From an uncultured Lachnospiraceae bacterium (GTDB taxonomy: Bacteria > Bacillota_A > Clostridia > Lachnospirales > Lachnospiraceae), in the NCBI GenBank assembly GCA_910585655.1, contig CAJUFW010000010.1, positions 11,602-37,329 of the forward strand: a stretch of DNA of 25,728 nt, in the 5' to 3' direction. The stretch's first letter is position 1, and each line of letters opens with the position of its first letter. The notes beneath the pieces were generated by a model, which did no database searches, had not been told where the DNA came from, and worked only from the letters and a program-made list of their open reading frames with translations. Below are positions 7,869 through 16,731 of the stretch, piece after piece. The position numbers and the translations under genes were made by a program.

Positions 7869-8636
7869 ATGGCAGAATATCAGAATGCCTGGCGGCTAGA
7901 GCAGGCAGGGCTTCCGTTTCAAAAGGGAGCCTTTGTTATGTCTCTGGTCAACACTGAGCAGAATCAGGCGTTACTTGCTGGAAGTCCGCATCGGGCTTTC
8001 TGTGATTTATCAGTGGTTTATTCGATTGTATGGGAAAAAGAAGAAAATCTTTTTTGTGAGATGCCGATTACAAACCAGATGGTCAGAAAGCTTGGAATGA
8101 CGGAGCAGGAACTGTATGAGGCAGCCAGAACGGATACCAGGGAATTGTTTCCGCCGGTGATCCAAACGATGAAAGAACTGATGGCGGGATGCTATTCTGA
8201 AGAAGAACCAGAATACTCTCTGGAATTCCCGGAAATGGAGATGTATCTGATCTCAAACGAAACTGCACAAAAAGGAGCCGTTGTGATTCTGTATGAAGAG
8301 GAACTGCACGATCTGGCAGAACGGGTAGGAAGCGATCTGTACCTTTTACCTTCTTCTATTCACGAGTTTCTGGCTGTCTCTGTTTCCTTTGGAAGTCCGG
8401 AAGACTTGCAGGCAATCGTATCCGAGGTGAATGAGATTCAGGTTCCAGAGGAGGAGCGCCTTTCCGATCAGGTTTACCAGTATGACAGAGAACAGAGAAT
8501 GATCTTTCTGGCAATGGCTCAACCGGAGCGGACAGAAGAAAAAGTGGGAAGGTTGACGGAACAGATGGAACCCGATGTGCTGGACAAGGGAAAGGAGGCA
8601 GTATGGAAACAGGAAGAAAAGAGCTGGAAGCGATAA
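7869..8636 (+). CDS. DUF5688 family protein
   Basis: ATG 7869 follows AGGAGG about nine bases upstream. The 255-residue product carries features I associate with DUF5688 proteins of clostridial mobile elements: an ITNQMVRKLGMTEQEL segment (about residues 67-82), LISNETAQKGAVVILY (about 127-142), LPSSIHEFLAV (about 159-169) and a late LSDQVYQYD segment (about 200-208). It is cytoplasmic and acidic, with no catalytic motif known to me. It begins the run of DNA-metabolism genes after the cargo cassette. The biochemical role of the family is not established. Confidence 0.75.
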   Translation: MAEYQNAWRLEQAGLPFQKGAFVMSLVNTEQNQALLAGSPHRAFCDLSVVYSIVWEKEENLFCEMPITNQMVRKLGMTEQELYEAARTDTRELFPPVIQTMKELMAGCYSEEEPEYSLEFPEMEMYLISNETAQKGAVVILYEEELHDLAERVGSDLYLLPSSIHEFLAVSVSFGSPEDLQAIVSEVNEIQVPEEERLSDQVYQYDREQRMIFLAMAQPERTEEKVGRLTEQMEPDVLDKGKEAVWKQEEKSWKR

Positions 8637-8779
8637 GGGAGTGGATCGATGCTCAGACAGGGGAGTTTATCCTAACTGTTCTATTTGGAAAGGGGGAAGA
8701 GAATGATAGAGGAAACGTATCCGTTAGAGGTGGTCTCAATTCGTATGATACGGGATGTTCCGATTCTGTCAGAGCATAA
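8603..8779 (+). CDS. Possible small overlapping ORF, 58 codons
   Basis: ATG 8603 has an AAAGGAGG box four bases upstream and overlaps the end of the DUF5688 gene. The first ~35 residues (METGRKELEAIREWIDAQ..., then FILTVLFGKGEEND) look protein-like, but the rest overlaps the RadC-like gene in another frame and reads like a shadow. It may be a coupling peptide, the remnant of a frameshifted gene, or chance. Low confidence. Confidence 0.22.
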   Translation: METGRKELEAIREWIDAQTGEFILTVLFGKGEENDRGNVSVRGGLNSYDTGCSDSVRA

Positions 8780-9299
8780 AATCCAATCTCCGGAGGACGC
8801 GGTAGCGGTATTAGGGGAAATTTTATGCGAGGTGGATCGGGAAGTTGTGTGCGCGATCAACCTGCGAGCAGACGGGACGCCGATCAACTGTAACTTTGTC
8901 AGCATAGGAGCACTCAACGAATGTCGGCTATCTCCCAGAGAGCTGTTCAAAACCAGTATTCTTTCCAATGCCGCCAGCCTGATTGTTCTCCATAATCATC
9001 CGTCTGGTGCGCTGTTCCCTTCCAGGGCAGACTGTATCATGACAGATAAGCTGATACAGCTGGGGAATATGATGGAAATTCCTCTGTTGGATCATGTCAT
9101 TGTCGGCGGAGATAACCGGGAATATTTCAGCTTTCGGGAAAAAGGGGTACTGGAAAATCCGCATCCTTCTTATTGCTCGGATTACCGGGAGCTTTCTTTT
9201 TCGGCGAGCAAAGTAGCAGAGAGGCAGGAGAGAACGGTTGGAGAGCAGACACTTTACGACAGAGGAACTGGAACGAGCCAAAAGCACCGATCTCTGTGA
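8703..9299 (+). CDS. radC-like: RadC-like JAB/MPN domain protein
   Basis: I take ATG 8703 as the start because GGGGGAAG precedes it closely; the in-frame TTG at 8685 adds six unlikely residues. The 198-residue product has the complete JAMM metal motif of the RadC family: H97-N-H99-P-S-G with S107 and D110 (HNHPSG...S..AD), then LLDHVIVGGDNREYFSF. RadC-like JAB proteins are common on mobile elements, with poorly defined roles in DNA repair or single-strand handling. The helix-hairpin-helix region of chromosomal RadC is absent. The 3' end overlaps the primase-like gene by 62 bases, so the two are probably co-translated. Confidence 0.85.
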   Translation: MIEETYPLEVVSIRMIRDVPILSEHKIQSPEDAVAVLGEILCEVDREVVCAINLRADGTPINCNFVSIGALNECRLSPRELFKTSILSNAASLIVLHNHPSGALFPSRADCIMTDKLIQLGNMMEIPLLDHVIVGGDNREYFSFREKGVLENPHPSYCSDYRELSFSASKVAERQERTVGEQTLYDRGTGTSQKHRSL

Positions 9300-10233
9300 A
9301 GTGGCGGCAAAGCTGGGGTATACGGTGAGGCGAGTCGGACAGTTCCATACACTAAAGGAAATGGATTCGATTCGGATTTATCACCGAACAAGTTGGTTCC
9401 GGTGGTCGAGACAATATGAAACAGAGGGGAGAGGTGGGAGCCAGATTGATTTTTTAAAAACATTTGCCGGGATGGGAACCAGAGAAGCCGTTTTCTGGTT
9501 ATTGGAGTTTGCCGGGGAAAGGAGAGAGAACTTAACAGGATGGGAGTACAGACAGAATCTTCCACACAAGACGAAAGCACAGGAGAGCAAAACCGCATTT
9601 GTCCTGCCTGCTTCTGCTCCGGATAACCGCCGCCTGTATGCTTATCTCACCAAAGAAAGAAAACTAAGCAAAGAGGTCATCGATGCTGTTGTCTCCGCCG
9701 GGCTGATTTATGAAAGCCTTCCTTACCACAACATCGTCTTTAAAGGGAACGATAAAACAGGAGTAACCCGGTTTGCCAGTTTAAGAGGAACGATGGATCG
9801 GGAAGGAAAAGGCTTTCGGTGCGATGTGGCAGGAAGTGATAAACGATATGGGTTTCATTGGTACCGGAAGGGGAGCCATCAGGTGGTGGTTCTGGAAGCA
9901 GCGATTGATGCGATGAGCTACCTGGATCTCTTTCAGGATTGGGAGAGCAGCCTGTTAGCGCTGGGAATGCTGTCTGATGTGCCGCTTGCTACCTTTCTGC
10001 AGGATTACCCGGAAATTCGGCAGATCCGGCTTTGCCTGGATCGGGATGGACCAGGCAGGAAAGCAACAAAGGCTTTATTAGAGAAGTATACCAGGCTGGG
10101 ATATGAGATGGAGGACTGCCCGCCTCCACTGCCTTATAAGGATTACAACGAATGGCTGCAGGAAGAGCGGAGAAAAACAGAGAAAACCAGTAAAAACAGA
10201 AGAAGAGGGCAGGAAACAGGAAGAAAACGGTGA
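9238..10233 (+). CDS. DUF3991/Toprim primase-like protein
   Basis: TTG 9238 is the likely start, six bases after AGGAGAG; no upstream ATG fits. The 331-residue product opens with an SxxLCEVAAKLGYTV-type segment followed by a WFRWSRQYET / SQIDFLK stretch typical of the DUF3991 region of mobile-element primases. The C-terminal Toprim fold shows the catalytic Glu in VVLEAAIDAMS (E220) and the metal-binding DRD in LCLDRDGPG (D268 and D270). Expected role: primer synthesis for the single strand after conjugative transfer, or for element replication. The end is basic and low in complexity (KTSKNRRRGQETGRKR). It lies just before the oriT candidate and the mob genes. Confidence 0.8.
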   Translation: MESRHFTTEELERAKSTDLCEVAAKLGYTVRRVGQFHTLKEMDSIRIYHRTSWFRWSRQYETEGRGGSQIDFLKTFAGMGTREAVFWLLEFAGERRENLTGWEYRQNLPHKTKAQESKTAFVLPASAPDNRRLYAYLTKERKLSKEVIDAVVSAGLIYESLPYHNIVFKGNDKTGVTRFASLRGTMDREGKGFRCDVAGSDKRYGFHWYRKGSHQVVVLEAAIDAMSYLDLFQDWESSLLALGMLSDVPLATFLQDYPEIRQIRLCLDRDGPGRKATKALLEKYTRLGYEMEDCPPPLPYKDYNEWLQEERRKTEKTSKNRRRGQETGRKR

Positions 10234-10456
10234 AGGAGGGACAGAGAAGTGACGGCAAAAAGTGACGGCAGAATGGCAAATATGACGGCAAAGTGACCAG
10301 AGAGAGTCAAAAAGTGACGGCATTTTTTGCCGTCTTTGACGGCACAGGGGTTTTAGGGGATTTTCCCCTAACCAGAGGCACGTGTATTACAACGTGCGTA
10401 TCTGGCAAATGCCCTGCGAAGCCGGAACAGAACTGTGAAACGGGAGGGAGAAGAAC
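10234..10456 (+). other. Candidate origin of transfer (oriT)
   Basis: A 223-base non-coding stretch directly upstream of mobC and the relaxase, the usual place for oriT. It contains, in order: GACGGCA-core direct repeats (10249-10344); a perfect hairpin GACGGCA (10316-10322)/TGCCGTC (10328-10334); a hairpin TAGGGGA (10354-10360)/TCCCCTA (10364-10370), extended by GGTT/AACC; and a two-part cruciform, CCAGA (10372-10376)/TCTGG (10401-10405) enclosing GCACGT (10378-10383)/ACGTGC (10392-10397). Nic would be expected near the last inverted repeat, perhaps in the GTATCTGGCAAATGCCC segment that follows, but I cannot place it. Calling this oriT is inference from structure and context. Confidence 0.7.
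10249..10344 (+). repeat. Five GACGGCA-core direct repeats (iteron-like)
   Basis: Copies of GTGACGGCA or close variants occur at 10249-10257, 10262-10270, 10282-10290 (ATGACGGCA), 10314-10322 and 10336-10344 (TTGACGGCA), with a degenerate GTGACCAG at 10293-10300 and an inverted TGCCGTC at 10328-10334. Spacing is irregular. Such iterons usually bind a relaxosome accessory or replication protein; the adjacent MobC is the obvious candidate (inference). Confidence 0.85.
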
Positions 10457-10792
10457 ATGGCAGGCAGAGGTAGAAAACGGGATATCATCAAACCGTTCCG
10501 TCTTACCAGACAGGAAGCGGAGCGATTAAAGCAACAGGCACAGGAAAGAGGGATGAACGAATCTGCCTATCTCCGCCTGCTGTTGTCACAAAAACCAAAG
10601 GATTACCCGGAAATCCGGCTTCTGTTAAAAGACCTGATAGAGGAGGTCAATGCGATTGGAAACAACATCAACCAGATCACCAGAAACTATCATTCCAGGC
10701 TGTACCGCACAGAGGATCGGGAGCTTTTGTGCGCCTGTATGAAAAAACTTACCCGGATCGTCAGGGAAGCGGTGGATAAACTGGGAAACTGA
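10457..10792 (+). CDS. mobC: MobC-like relaxosome accessory protein
   Basis: ATG 10457 follows GGGAGGGAG with about six bases of spacing. The 111-residue basic protein starts with RGRKRDIIKPFRLTRQEAERL and then QERGMNESAYLRLLL, a ribbon-helix-helix-type DNA-binding region, and has the signature VNAIGNNINQITRNYH (about residues 63-78) typical of Gram-positive MobC proteins. It binds oriT and helps the relaxase open it (family knowledge). It lies immediately after the oriT candidate and seven bases before the relaxase start. Confidence 0.9.
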   Translation: MAGRGRKRDIIKPFRLTRQEAERLKQQAQERGMNESAYLRLLLSQKPKDYPEIRLLLKDLIEEVNAIGNNINQITRNYHSRLYRTEDRELLCACMKKLTRIVREAVDKLGN

Positions 10793-10798
10793 TAAACG

Positions 10799-12549
10799 AT
10801 GGTGGATGGACGGACAGAAAAAACGGTTATCTGTGTAAAAACGAAGGAAGGGCGGCAGAAAACGTTGGCAATCAGCAAGATACTTTCTATTCGGAGCTGC
10901 GGTGTCGGATATGAAGGAAAACACCTGAAACAGGCACTTGCTTATATTCTGGCACCAGAGAAAACGAGCGAAGGGCGGCTGGTGAGAGCCTTGAACTGCC
11001 AAAAGGAACAGGGATATGAACAGATGTGGCAGACCAAAGAGCTGTTTGACAAAACTGGTGGGCGGCAGGGATATCATCTCATTTTGTCTTTTGTGGAGGG
11101 GGAAGTGGATGCGGATACTGCCTTTGAGATTGTGGGCAGATTGCAAAGGAATATTTAGGAAAGGACTATGAAGCGCTGTATGCGGTACATGACAATACCG
11201 CTCATATCCATGGTCATATCATTTTTAACAGTGTCAGTTTCCGTACCGGGTTGAAATACCATTACAAAAAAGGAGATTGGGCAGCGGAGATACAGCCTCT
11301 TACCAACCGTCTTTGTGAAGCATATGGGCTGGCGACGATTGCACTGCCGGATAGTCGATCCGGGCAGGTATTCCTGGAAGAATACAGAGAGGAGAGCAGA
11401 GAGAGAACGGTAAACAGCCGGAAACATCTGAAACCGGAAGCCAGTGTGAAAACCAGCATGAAAACCAGTGTCAAAGAGAAAGACTATCCAGAATCTTTCG
11501 TATGGGCAACTAAAATCAGGCGTGACCTGGATGCCTGTATCGCGCAGTCCGCCTCTTATGAAGCATTTTTATCCAGGTTATCGGAGATGGGGTATGAACT
11601 CAAGAATATCAGCCGGGAAGAGGGAAAATATCTGGCAGTCCGACCGAGGGGAATGACGCGGTTCCGGCGCTGTAAAAGTCTGGGAGAAGCCTATACGGAA
11701 GAACGGATACGGGAACGGATACAGGAACACGTGCAAAGAAAGCTGCTTCGGCAGCCAGACAGTTTAAGTGAAACGGCACCAAGATTGCTGCGCTGTCAAG
11801 TCAAGCATTATCAGAGAGCAAAGCTGTCTGGTCTGCAAAAGCAATATTTCCGGAAACTGTACCAGAGCGGACAGTTAAAAAAGAAGTCCTGTTACCAGAC
11901 TGGGAAGAACAGGAGCGAACTTTGCAAGTTAAAGCAGCTTCAGGAAGACTACCTGTTTCTTGCCCGGCATGAGATTCACAGCAGGACAGAGCTGATGGTC
12001 TTAGCAGAAACCTGCCAGGAAGAAAAACAGAAAGCGACGAAAGAAAAATGGCAGCTACTTCAGGAACAAAACAGAATGAAACCGTTGTTTGGGATGGTTC
12101 GGGAACTGAATGAATTGCGGGAAGGCGAGAACTGTTATCGGCGGGGGGAAATACTGTTTGAAGAAGAACATCACAGATGGCAGGAATTGACGGACAGGCT
12201 TCAAAAAGAAGGATACTCCATGGAACAGGCTGCATTTTTGCAGGAGCATTACCGGAGCAGGTTAGCGGAGATACGGAAACGGGAACGAGAAGCCGCCAAA
12301 GAAGAACGGATTGCTGCCCGTATTCAAAAGGAAGTGTATTCATCTGGAACAGGAGAAAAAAGGGAGCTGAAACAGGAGGAAAAACAGCATAAAACGGGAA
12401 AACAAGAGGAAAAGAAGCAAAAAGTAGAGAAAACAAGAAAAATAGAAAAAACAAGGAAAATAGAGGAAGGAAAAAGAACAACAACAGAAAATAGAAAAAT
12501 GGCAAAAAATAAGGAAACAGAAATTGGAAGAAAGCGTCAGGGCAGATAG
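10799..12549 (+). pseudogene. MOBP-type relaxase, split by a one-base frameshift
   Basis: Reading from ATG 10799 gives the N-terminus with the probable catalytic Tyr in ALAYILAPEKT (Tyr codon 10943-10945) and stops at 11156-11158. The -1 frame continues the family pattern without a break from 11143: AKEYLGKDYEALYAVHD, then the metal-binding HIHGH motif (11203-11217) and IIFNSV, on to a stop at 12547. Adding one base (for example T near 11141, giving GRFAKEYLG) would restore one protein of about 583 residues. As written, Tyr and the histidines lie in different frames, so no active nickase is made. The frame-2 part offers a first ATG only at 11251, after the histidines. The C-terminus is Lys/Glu-rich with repeated KTRKIEK. 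Possible explanations are mutation, sequencing error or recoding. An alternative start is TTG 10865 (LAISKILSI). Confidence 0.85.
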
Positions 12550-12563
12550 GAAGAAAGGAGAGA

Positions 12564-13640
12564 ATGATGCAGGAGCGCGGCACGATTACCAACATGGATT
12601 TGAAGGTGTATGTAGAAAGCCTGCGTCAGCTTCCCCAGTTCACCGAAGAGATGATACGGCTGGTGAAGGAGGATTTAAGGTTTGGGCTGACGCCAAAGGA
12701 AACCGAGGAGTACACCAGGCAGAAGTTAGACTATTCGCAAATGCGGGTGTATTCCCGCTGCCTGCGGAACGGGTATGGAAAGGAAGAGATGGCAGTCCTG
12801 ACCCGGAAAGGGCTTTCTGGAGAGCAGATGGCAGTAGCACTGGAATTTTATGAGAAAGGAGTACCGCTTGAAACGATACAGGAAATAATCCAGACACCAG
12901 AGCAGAGTGCTTTTACCATGAAGCAACGGCTGGAAGAAGTCAAAAAACAGAGGGAGGAGGCAGAAAAACAGACGAAAGAGGCATCTGGTATCCAGAGATT
13001 GTTAGAGAAACTGGAAACGATCACCGTTCAGATGGAATCCCAGGAACAGCAAGGGAAAGAGCTGTTCCAAAAGCTGGAAGGCTGGCAGGAAGCCGGGAAG
13101 GAACAACAGCGGCAGGGACAGGAGGCTTTATTCTCTCTGCTGGCGGAAAAAGATCAGCTGCTGGAGCAACAGCAAAACGAGCTGAATGAAGCGAGAATCG
13201 CTATCGTAAAACTCCAGAAAGAAGGAGAAAAAGCAGAGAGGGAAACGGTTTGCCGATCCGAAGCTAGTCAGAACCGGACAGAATCAAAACAAAGTCTGGA
13301 AGGGCAGAGGCAGGAGTCCGTAATGGAAGCCTCTGAAGCTCAGAAGAAATGGTTACAGACAGCCGAAAACGGTACAGAAGAAAGAAAAGAAATAATCGGA
13401 AAACCGTCAAAAGGGATGTTCGGTGCTCTGAGAGTGAAATTTCGTCAAAGAAAAAAAGGGAATCTTGTGCAGCAGATCGTCGAGCAGGGGCTTGACCGGG
13501 AACAGATGGCACAAATTCGGATCGCCATGGAAAAAGGACTAACCGAACAGCAGATTCGGATCTTGATTCAGTACCGGCTTCCGGCTGAGCAAATGGCAGA
13601 ACTGATTCCGATTGCCCTGTATGAAAACAGGACAGGATAG
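12564..13640 (+). CDS. Coiled-coil protein flanked by repeated QM-type helical modules
   Basis: The start is ATG 12564 or 12567, both preceded by AAAGGAGAGA. The 358-residue product has an N-terminal helical module (LDYSQMRVYSRCLRNGY, LSGEQMAVALEFYEKGV; about residues 52-110), a long Glu/Gln/Lys-rich coiled coil (about 115-245), a basic stretch (FRQRKKGN) and a C-terminal module of the same style (GLDREQMAQIRIAMEKGL, LPAEQMAELIPIAL; about 308-352). QM-x-x-I-R/GL repeats are seen in other proteins of clostridial conjugative elements. There is no enzymatic motif. Its position between relaxase and PcfB suggests a relaxosome or coupling scaffold (inference). Confidence 0.75.
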   Translation: MMQERGTITNMDLKVYVESLRQLPQFTEEMIRLVKEDLRFGLTPKETEEYTRQKLDYSQMRVYSRCLRNGYGKEEMAVLTRKGLSGEQMAVALEFYEKGVPLETIQEIIQTPEQSAFTMKQRLEEVKKQREEAEKQTKEASGIQRLLEKLETITVQMESQEQQGKELFQKLEGWQEAGKEQQRQGQEALFSLLAEKDQLLEQQQNELNEARIAIVKLQKEGEKAERETVCRSEASQNRTESKQSLEGQRQESVMEASEAQKKWLQTAENGTEERKEIIGKPSKGMFGALRVKFRQRKKGNLVQQIVEQGLDREQMAQIRIAMEKGLTEQQIRILIQYRLPAEQMAELIPIALYENRTG

Positions 13641-13655
13641 GAAGGGAGGGCGGAG

Positions 13656-14609
13656 ATGGCAGAAGAAATACAAGAAGCGATACAGGTGATTCGGGTTGCT
13701 TATGAAGGAGTGGAAATTGCCCTGAAACTGGGCAGCGGAACCCTGGGGCAGGCAAAGCGGGCACTGGAATTTTTGTTTGCTCTGCTGGAACGGGAAAAAA
13801 CCATGGGCAAAACGGCGATGAAAAAACTGTTGCTGCGGGGCGGGGATTTACAGATCTTTCAGTTCCAGGCAGAAGAGCTGCGGCAGGTGGAAAAGCTGGC
13901 TAAGAAATACGGGATTCTTTATTCTGTTCTTCCGGATATCAATCATACCGACGGAAAGCGGGAAATCCTGTTCCATACGGAGGCGGTGCCGAGGGCGAAT
14001 CTGATGATTCAGAAATTAAATCAGGGAAAGATCGCCACCTTTGATGATTACCTGGACAATGGCAAAGAACAGGAGCTCAAGAAGCTCCTTTCTTTTTTGC
14101 CGAAAAACGGGAAAACAGAGAAGGAGAAACCAGAATATCAGGCATGGGCAGATCGTATTCAGGCAGCTTCCCTGGCACAAAGCAACGCTGTTCTGGAGAT
14201 TCCGGTTGCCAACGATCAGCTGATCGAAGAAAATCATCAGGCAGTTAAGGTAAAAATCCCAACCGAGAAAGGAGAAGAAAGCCGTTTTTTCTGGATCGAG
14301 AAAGAGAACCTGCTGGAGCCAGATCCCGGCAAAGGGTTTCGAGCCTTTTTAGAAACGGAACAGGAGTATTCGATCTACTCCGACGAAAACCGGATCGCTT
14401 CTACCATGACAGGAAACGAACTGTACGACCGGTATTATAACCAGGTAGAGAAGGAGCTTCGGAAACGGGAGGAACAAGAAGAACGAGTTGCCAAACAGGA
14501 ACGGAACAGAAAAGCAGAGCGGAAGAGTAAAGTGACTCGTGGAAAGAAACGGTTGTCGCAATCGTCACAAAATGCTCATCAGCCAACTAAGAAACCAAGA
14601 ACGAGGTAG
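13656..14609 (+). CDS. pcfB-like: PcfB-like DUF3801 family conjugation protein
   Basis: ATG 13656 follows GGAAGGGAGGGCGGAG. The 317-residue protein matches the DUF3801 pattern: an N-terminal helix VIRVAYEGVEIALKLGSGT, then LLRGGDLQIFQF, EELRQVEKLAKKYGILYSVL and later VPRANLMIQKL. The family includes PcfB of Enterococcus pCF10, which binds the relaxosome and delivers it to the VirD4-type coupling protein PcfC. Fittingly, the coupling-protein gene starts three bases after this stop. The C-terminal ~60 residues are highly charged and basic (RKREEQEERVAKQERNRKA), suitable for nucleic-acid or partner binding. Confidence 0.85.
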   Translation: MAEEIQEAIQVIRVAYEGVEIALKLGSGTLGQAKRALEFLFALLEREKTMGKTAMKKLLLRGGDLQIFQFQAEELRQVEKLAKKYGILYSVLPDINHTDGKREILFHTEAVPRANLMIQKLNQGKIATFDDYLDNGKEQELKKLLSFLPKNGKTEKEKPEYQAWADRIQAASLAQSNAVLEIPVANDQLIEENHQAVKVKIPTEKGEESRFFWIEKENLLEPDPGKGFRAFLETEQEYSIYSDENRIASTMTGNELYDRYYNQVEKELRKREEQEERVAKQERNRKAERKSKVTRGKKRLSQSSQNAHQPTKKPRTR

Positions 14610-14612
14610 CCA

Positions 14613-16703
14613 ATGAAAACAAAACGAAGCATACCCATATGGCTTGTATTACTGGGGGCTTTCCTCAGCGCCTATGGAGGCTACTTATGGAATGGAGCCT
14701 GGGAGCCGGGAATCCGGATCGACGAATTCCTGCTTTCTTTCCAGCGGGTCTGTGCGGAGCCCTTTGCCAATTATTATAAGGAAACGACCGGGAAAGCAGT
14801 CCTGTTTGCTTTAATCGCTTATGCCCTTGTCCTGCTGTTGTATTTGACCAGTCAGAGGAACCTGATGCTAGGAAAGGAGTTTGGTACGGCAAGGCTGGAA
14901 AGTCCAAAGCGGGCGAATCGAATCCTTTCCGATCGGGATATCGGCTTTAACCGGATTCTCAGCCAGAACGTCAAAATGTCACTGGATTTCCGCAGGTTGA
15001 AGCTAAACGGTAACGTACTGATTTGCGGTGGTTCTGGTTCCGGGAAAACCTTTTATGGGGTCAAACCAAATTTAATGCAGATGCCGCACCATTGTTCCTT
15101 TATCTGTACCGATCCGAAAGGAGAAATTTTAAGGAGCTGCGGGCAGATGCTGCGGGACAATGGCTATCAGATCAACGTCATCAACCTGTTAGAAATGGGG
15201 CAATCTGACTGTTACAATCCCTTTTCTTATCTCCGGGAGGAAACGGACGTTGTAAAGCTCATTACGAACCTGATTGCCAATACGACTCCGAAAGGAGGCG
15301 CGTCCTCCGATCCGTTCTGGGAGAAGGCAGAAGGGCTTTTGCTACAGGCGATTTTTTATTACGTGTGGATGGAGGAGCCGCCTGCCCGGCGAAATTTTGA
15401 AAGTGTGCTGAAGCTGTTAGGAGAGGCGGAGGTCACAGAGCAGGGCAAGCCCTCCCGGCTGGATCTCCGTATGCAGTTTCTGGCAGAACATGGAAAGTTT
15501 GGCACAGCACATCCGGCTGTCAAGCAGTATCAGAAATGTATGCGCGGTGCAGGCGATACGGTTCGCTCCATTATCATATCCGCCAATTCCCGTCTGGCTT
15601 TTCTCGAAAACAAACAGGTGCTTCGGTTGCTTTCTAGAGATGATTTAAAGCTGGCGGAGCTTGGGATAGGCGTAAACGGGGACGGGGAGACGAGAAGCGC
15701 CCTGTTCTGTGTGATTCCGGATAATGACAAATCCTATAACTTTATCATTGGGATGCTGTATACCCAGATCTTTCAGGAGCTTTATTATCAGGCGGATTTT
15801 CATTGCGGCGGACGGCTTCCGATTCATGTGACCTTTTTGTTAGACGAATTTTCCAATATTGCGCTCCCGGATGACTATTGCTCTCTGCTGTCTACCATGC
15901 GTTCCCGCGAAATTTCCAGCATGATCATTATCCAGAACTTCGCCCAGCTAAAAGCACTGTTTAAAGATACCTGGGAAACCGTACCCGGCAACTGCGATAC
16001 GTTCCTTTACCTGGGCGGAAACGAGCAAAGTACCCACAAATATGTCTCAGAGCTGCTGGGTAAGGGGACGATTGGCAAGAAATCAAGTGGGGAGACAAAA
16101 GGCAGACAGGGCAGCTCCAGCCAGAATTACGATGTACTGGGCAGAGAACTGTTGACTGCCGATGAGGTGCGGAAGCTGGATAACAAAAAATGTCTTTTGT
16201 TTATCCGCGGATTGGATCCGGTGATCGACGATAAATTTATCCCGTTTTCCCATCCAGCCTTTGACCAAACAGCAGACGGGAAGGGGAAGCCTTATGTTCA
16301 TGTGGCAAAGCAAGGAGAAATCCGCACAAAGCCCTATCAGTTTCTGACAAAAGCGTCATTGGCTTGTTTGGAAAAACGGAAGCAAAACGGGGAAGCAGTA
16401 CGGATTGATACGCTGACCTATGAAGAATTTCAGGCATTGGCGGAGGCTGGCAGAAAAAAGACGTTTCTGACGTCAGGCGGAGAAAAAACGCGCCGGAAGC
16501 CGAAAGGAGAGGATACGCTGCTGAACCGTCTGGCACAGTGGGACTATTCGACCGCGCAAAAGGAGGAGCTTGACCGGATGACGTCAGAGGGTCTGCCAAA
16601 AGAAACAATTCTGGCAGTCTTTTACCCGGAAACGGAGGTGGAAACGCTGCGGGAAACCAGAGAAGCGTTTCGGAGAAAGAAAGAGAACCCGGAAAGCGGG
16701 TAA
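14613..16703 (+). CDS. virD4: VirD4/TraG-type coupling protein (CD1115-like)
   Basis: ATG 14613 lies three bases after the pcfB-like stop. Two N-terminal membrane helices (about residues 8-26 and 61-79) precede a cytoplasmic ATPase domain with Walker A GGSGSGKT at residues 139-146 and Walker B FLLDEFSN near 408-415. The segments FICTDPKGEIL and NCDTFLYLGGNEQSTHKYVSELLG are characteristic of the VirD4/TraG/TraD family of clostridial elements. At 696 residues it has the usual length. It recruits the relaxase-DNA complex and pumps it into the mating channel. The C-terminal ~100 residues form an Arg/Lys/Glu-rich tail. Confidence 0.93.
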   Translation: MKTKRSIPIWLVLLGAFLSAYGGYLWNGAWEPGIRIDEFLLSFQRVCAEPFANYYKETTGKAVLFALIAYALVLLLYLTSQRNLMLGKEFGTARLESPKRANRILSDRDIGFNRILSQNVKMSLDFRRLKLNGNVLICGGSGSGKTFYGVKPNLMQMPHHCSFICTDPKGEILRSCGQMLRDNGYQINVINLLEMGQSDCYNPFSYLREETDVVKLITNLIANTTPKGGASSDPFWEKAEGLLLQAIFYYVWMEEPPARRNFESVLKLLGEAEVTEQGKPSRLDLRMQFLAEHGKFGTAHPAVKQYQKCMRGAGDTVRSIIISANSRLAFLENKQVLRLLSRDDLKLAELGIGVNGDGETRSALFCVIPDNDKSYNFIIGMLYTQIFQELYYQADFHCGGRLPIHVTFLLDEFSNIALPDDYCSLLSTMRSREISSMIIIQNFAQLKALFKDTWETVPGNCDTFLYLGGNEQSTHKYVSELLGKGTIGKKSSGETKGRQGSSSQNYDVLGRELLTADEVRKLDNKKCLLFIRGLDPVIDDKFIPFSHPAFDQTADGKGKPYVHVAKQGEIRTKPYQFLTKASLACLEKRKQNGEAVRIDTLTYEEFQALAEAGRKKTFLTSGGEKTRRKPKGEDTLLNRLAQWDYSTAQKEELDRMTSEGLPKETILAVFYPETEVETLRETREAFRRKKENPESG

Positions 16704-16731
16704 AAGAAAGTGAAAGCAGCAGAGAAAGGAG

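Noticed and set aside
10249..10344. Direct repeats considered as a CRISPR array
   Set aside because: Repeat core is only about 7-9 bases with irregular 4-24-base spacing, and no cas gene is present. Iterons fit better.
10293..10529. 78-residue plus-strand ORF across the oriT candidate
   Set aside because: It runs through hairpins and iterons, lacks a good ribosome binding site and overlaps mobC in another frame; composition is not protein-like.
11801..12595. 264-residue minus-strand ORF opposite the relaxase 3' half
   Set aside because: Phe/Leu/Ser-rich antisense of a Lys/Glu/Gln-rich coding strand; no ribosome binding site or domain.
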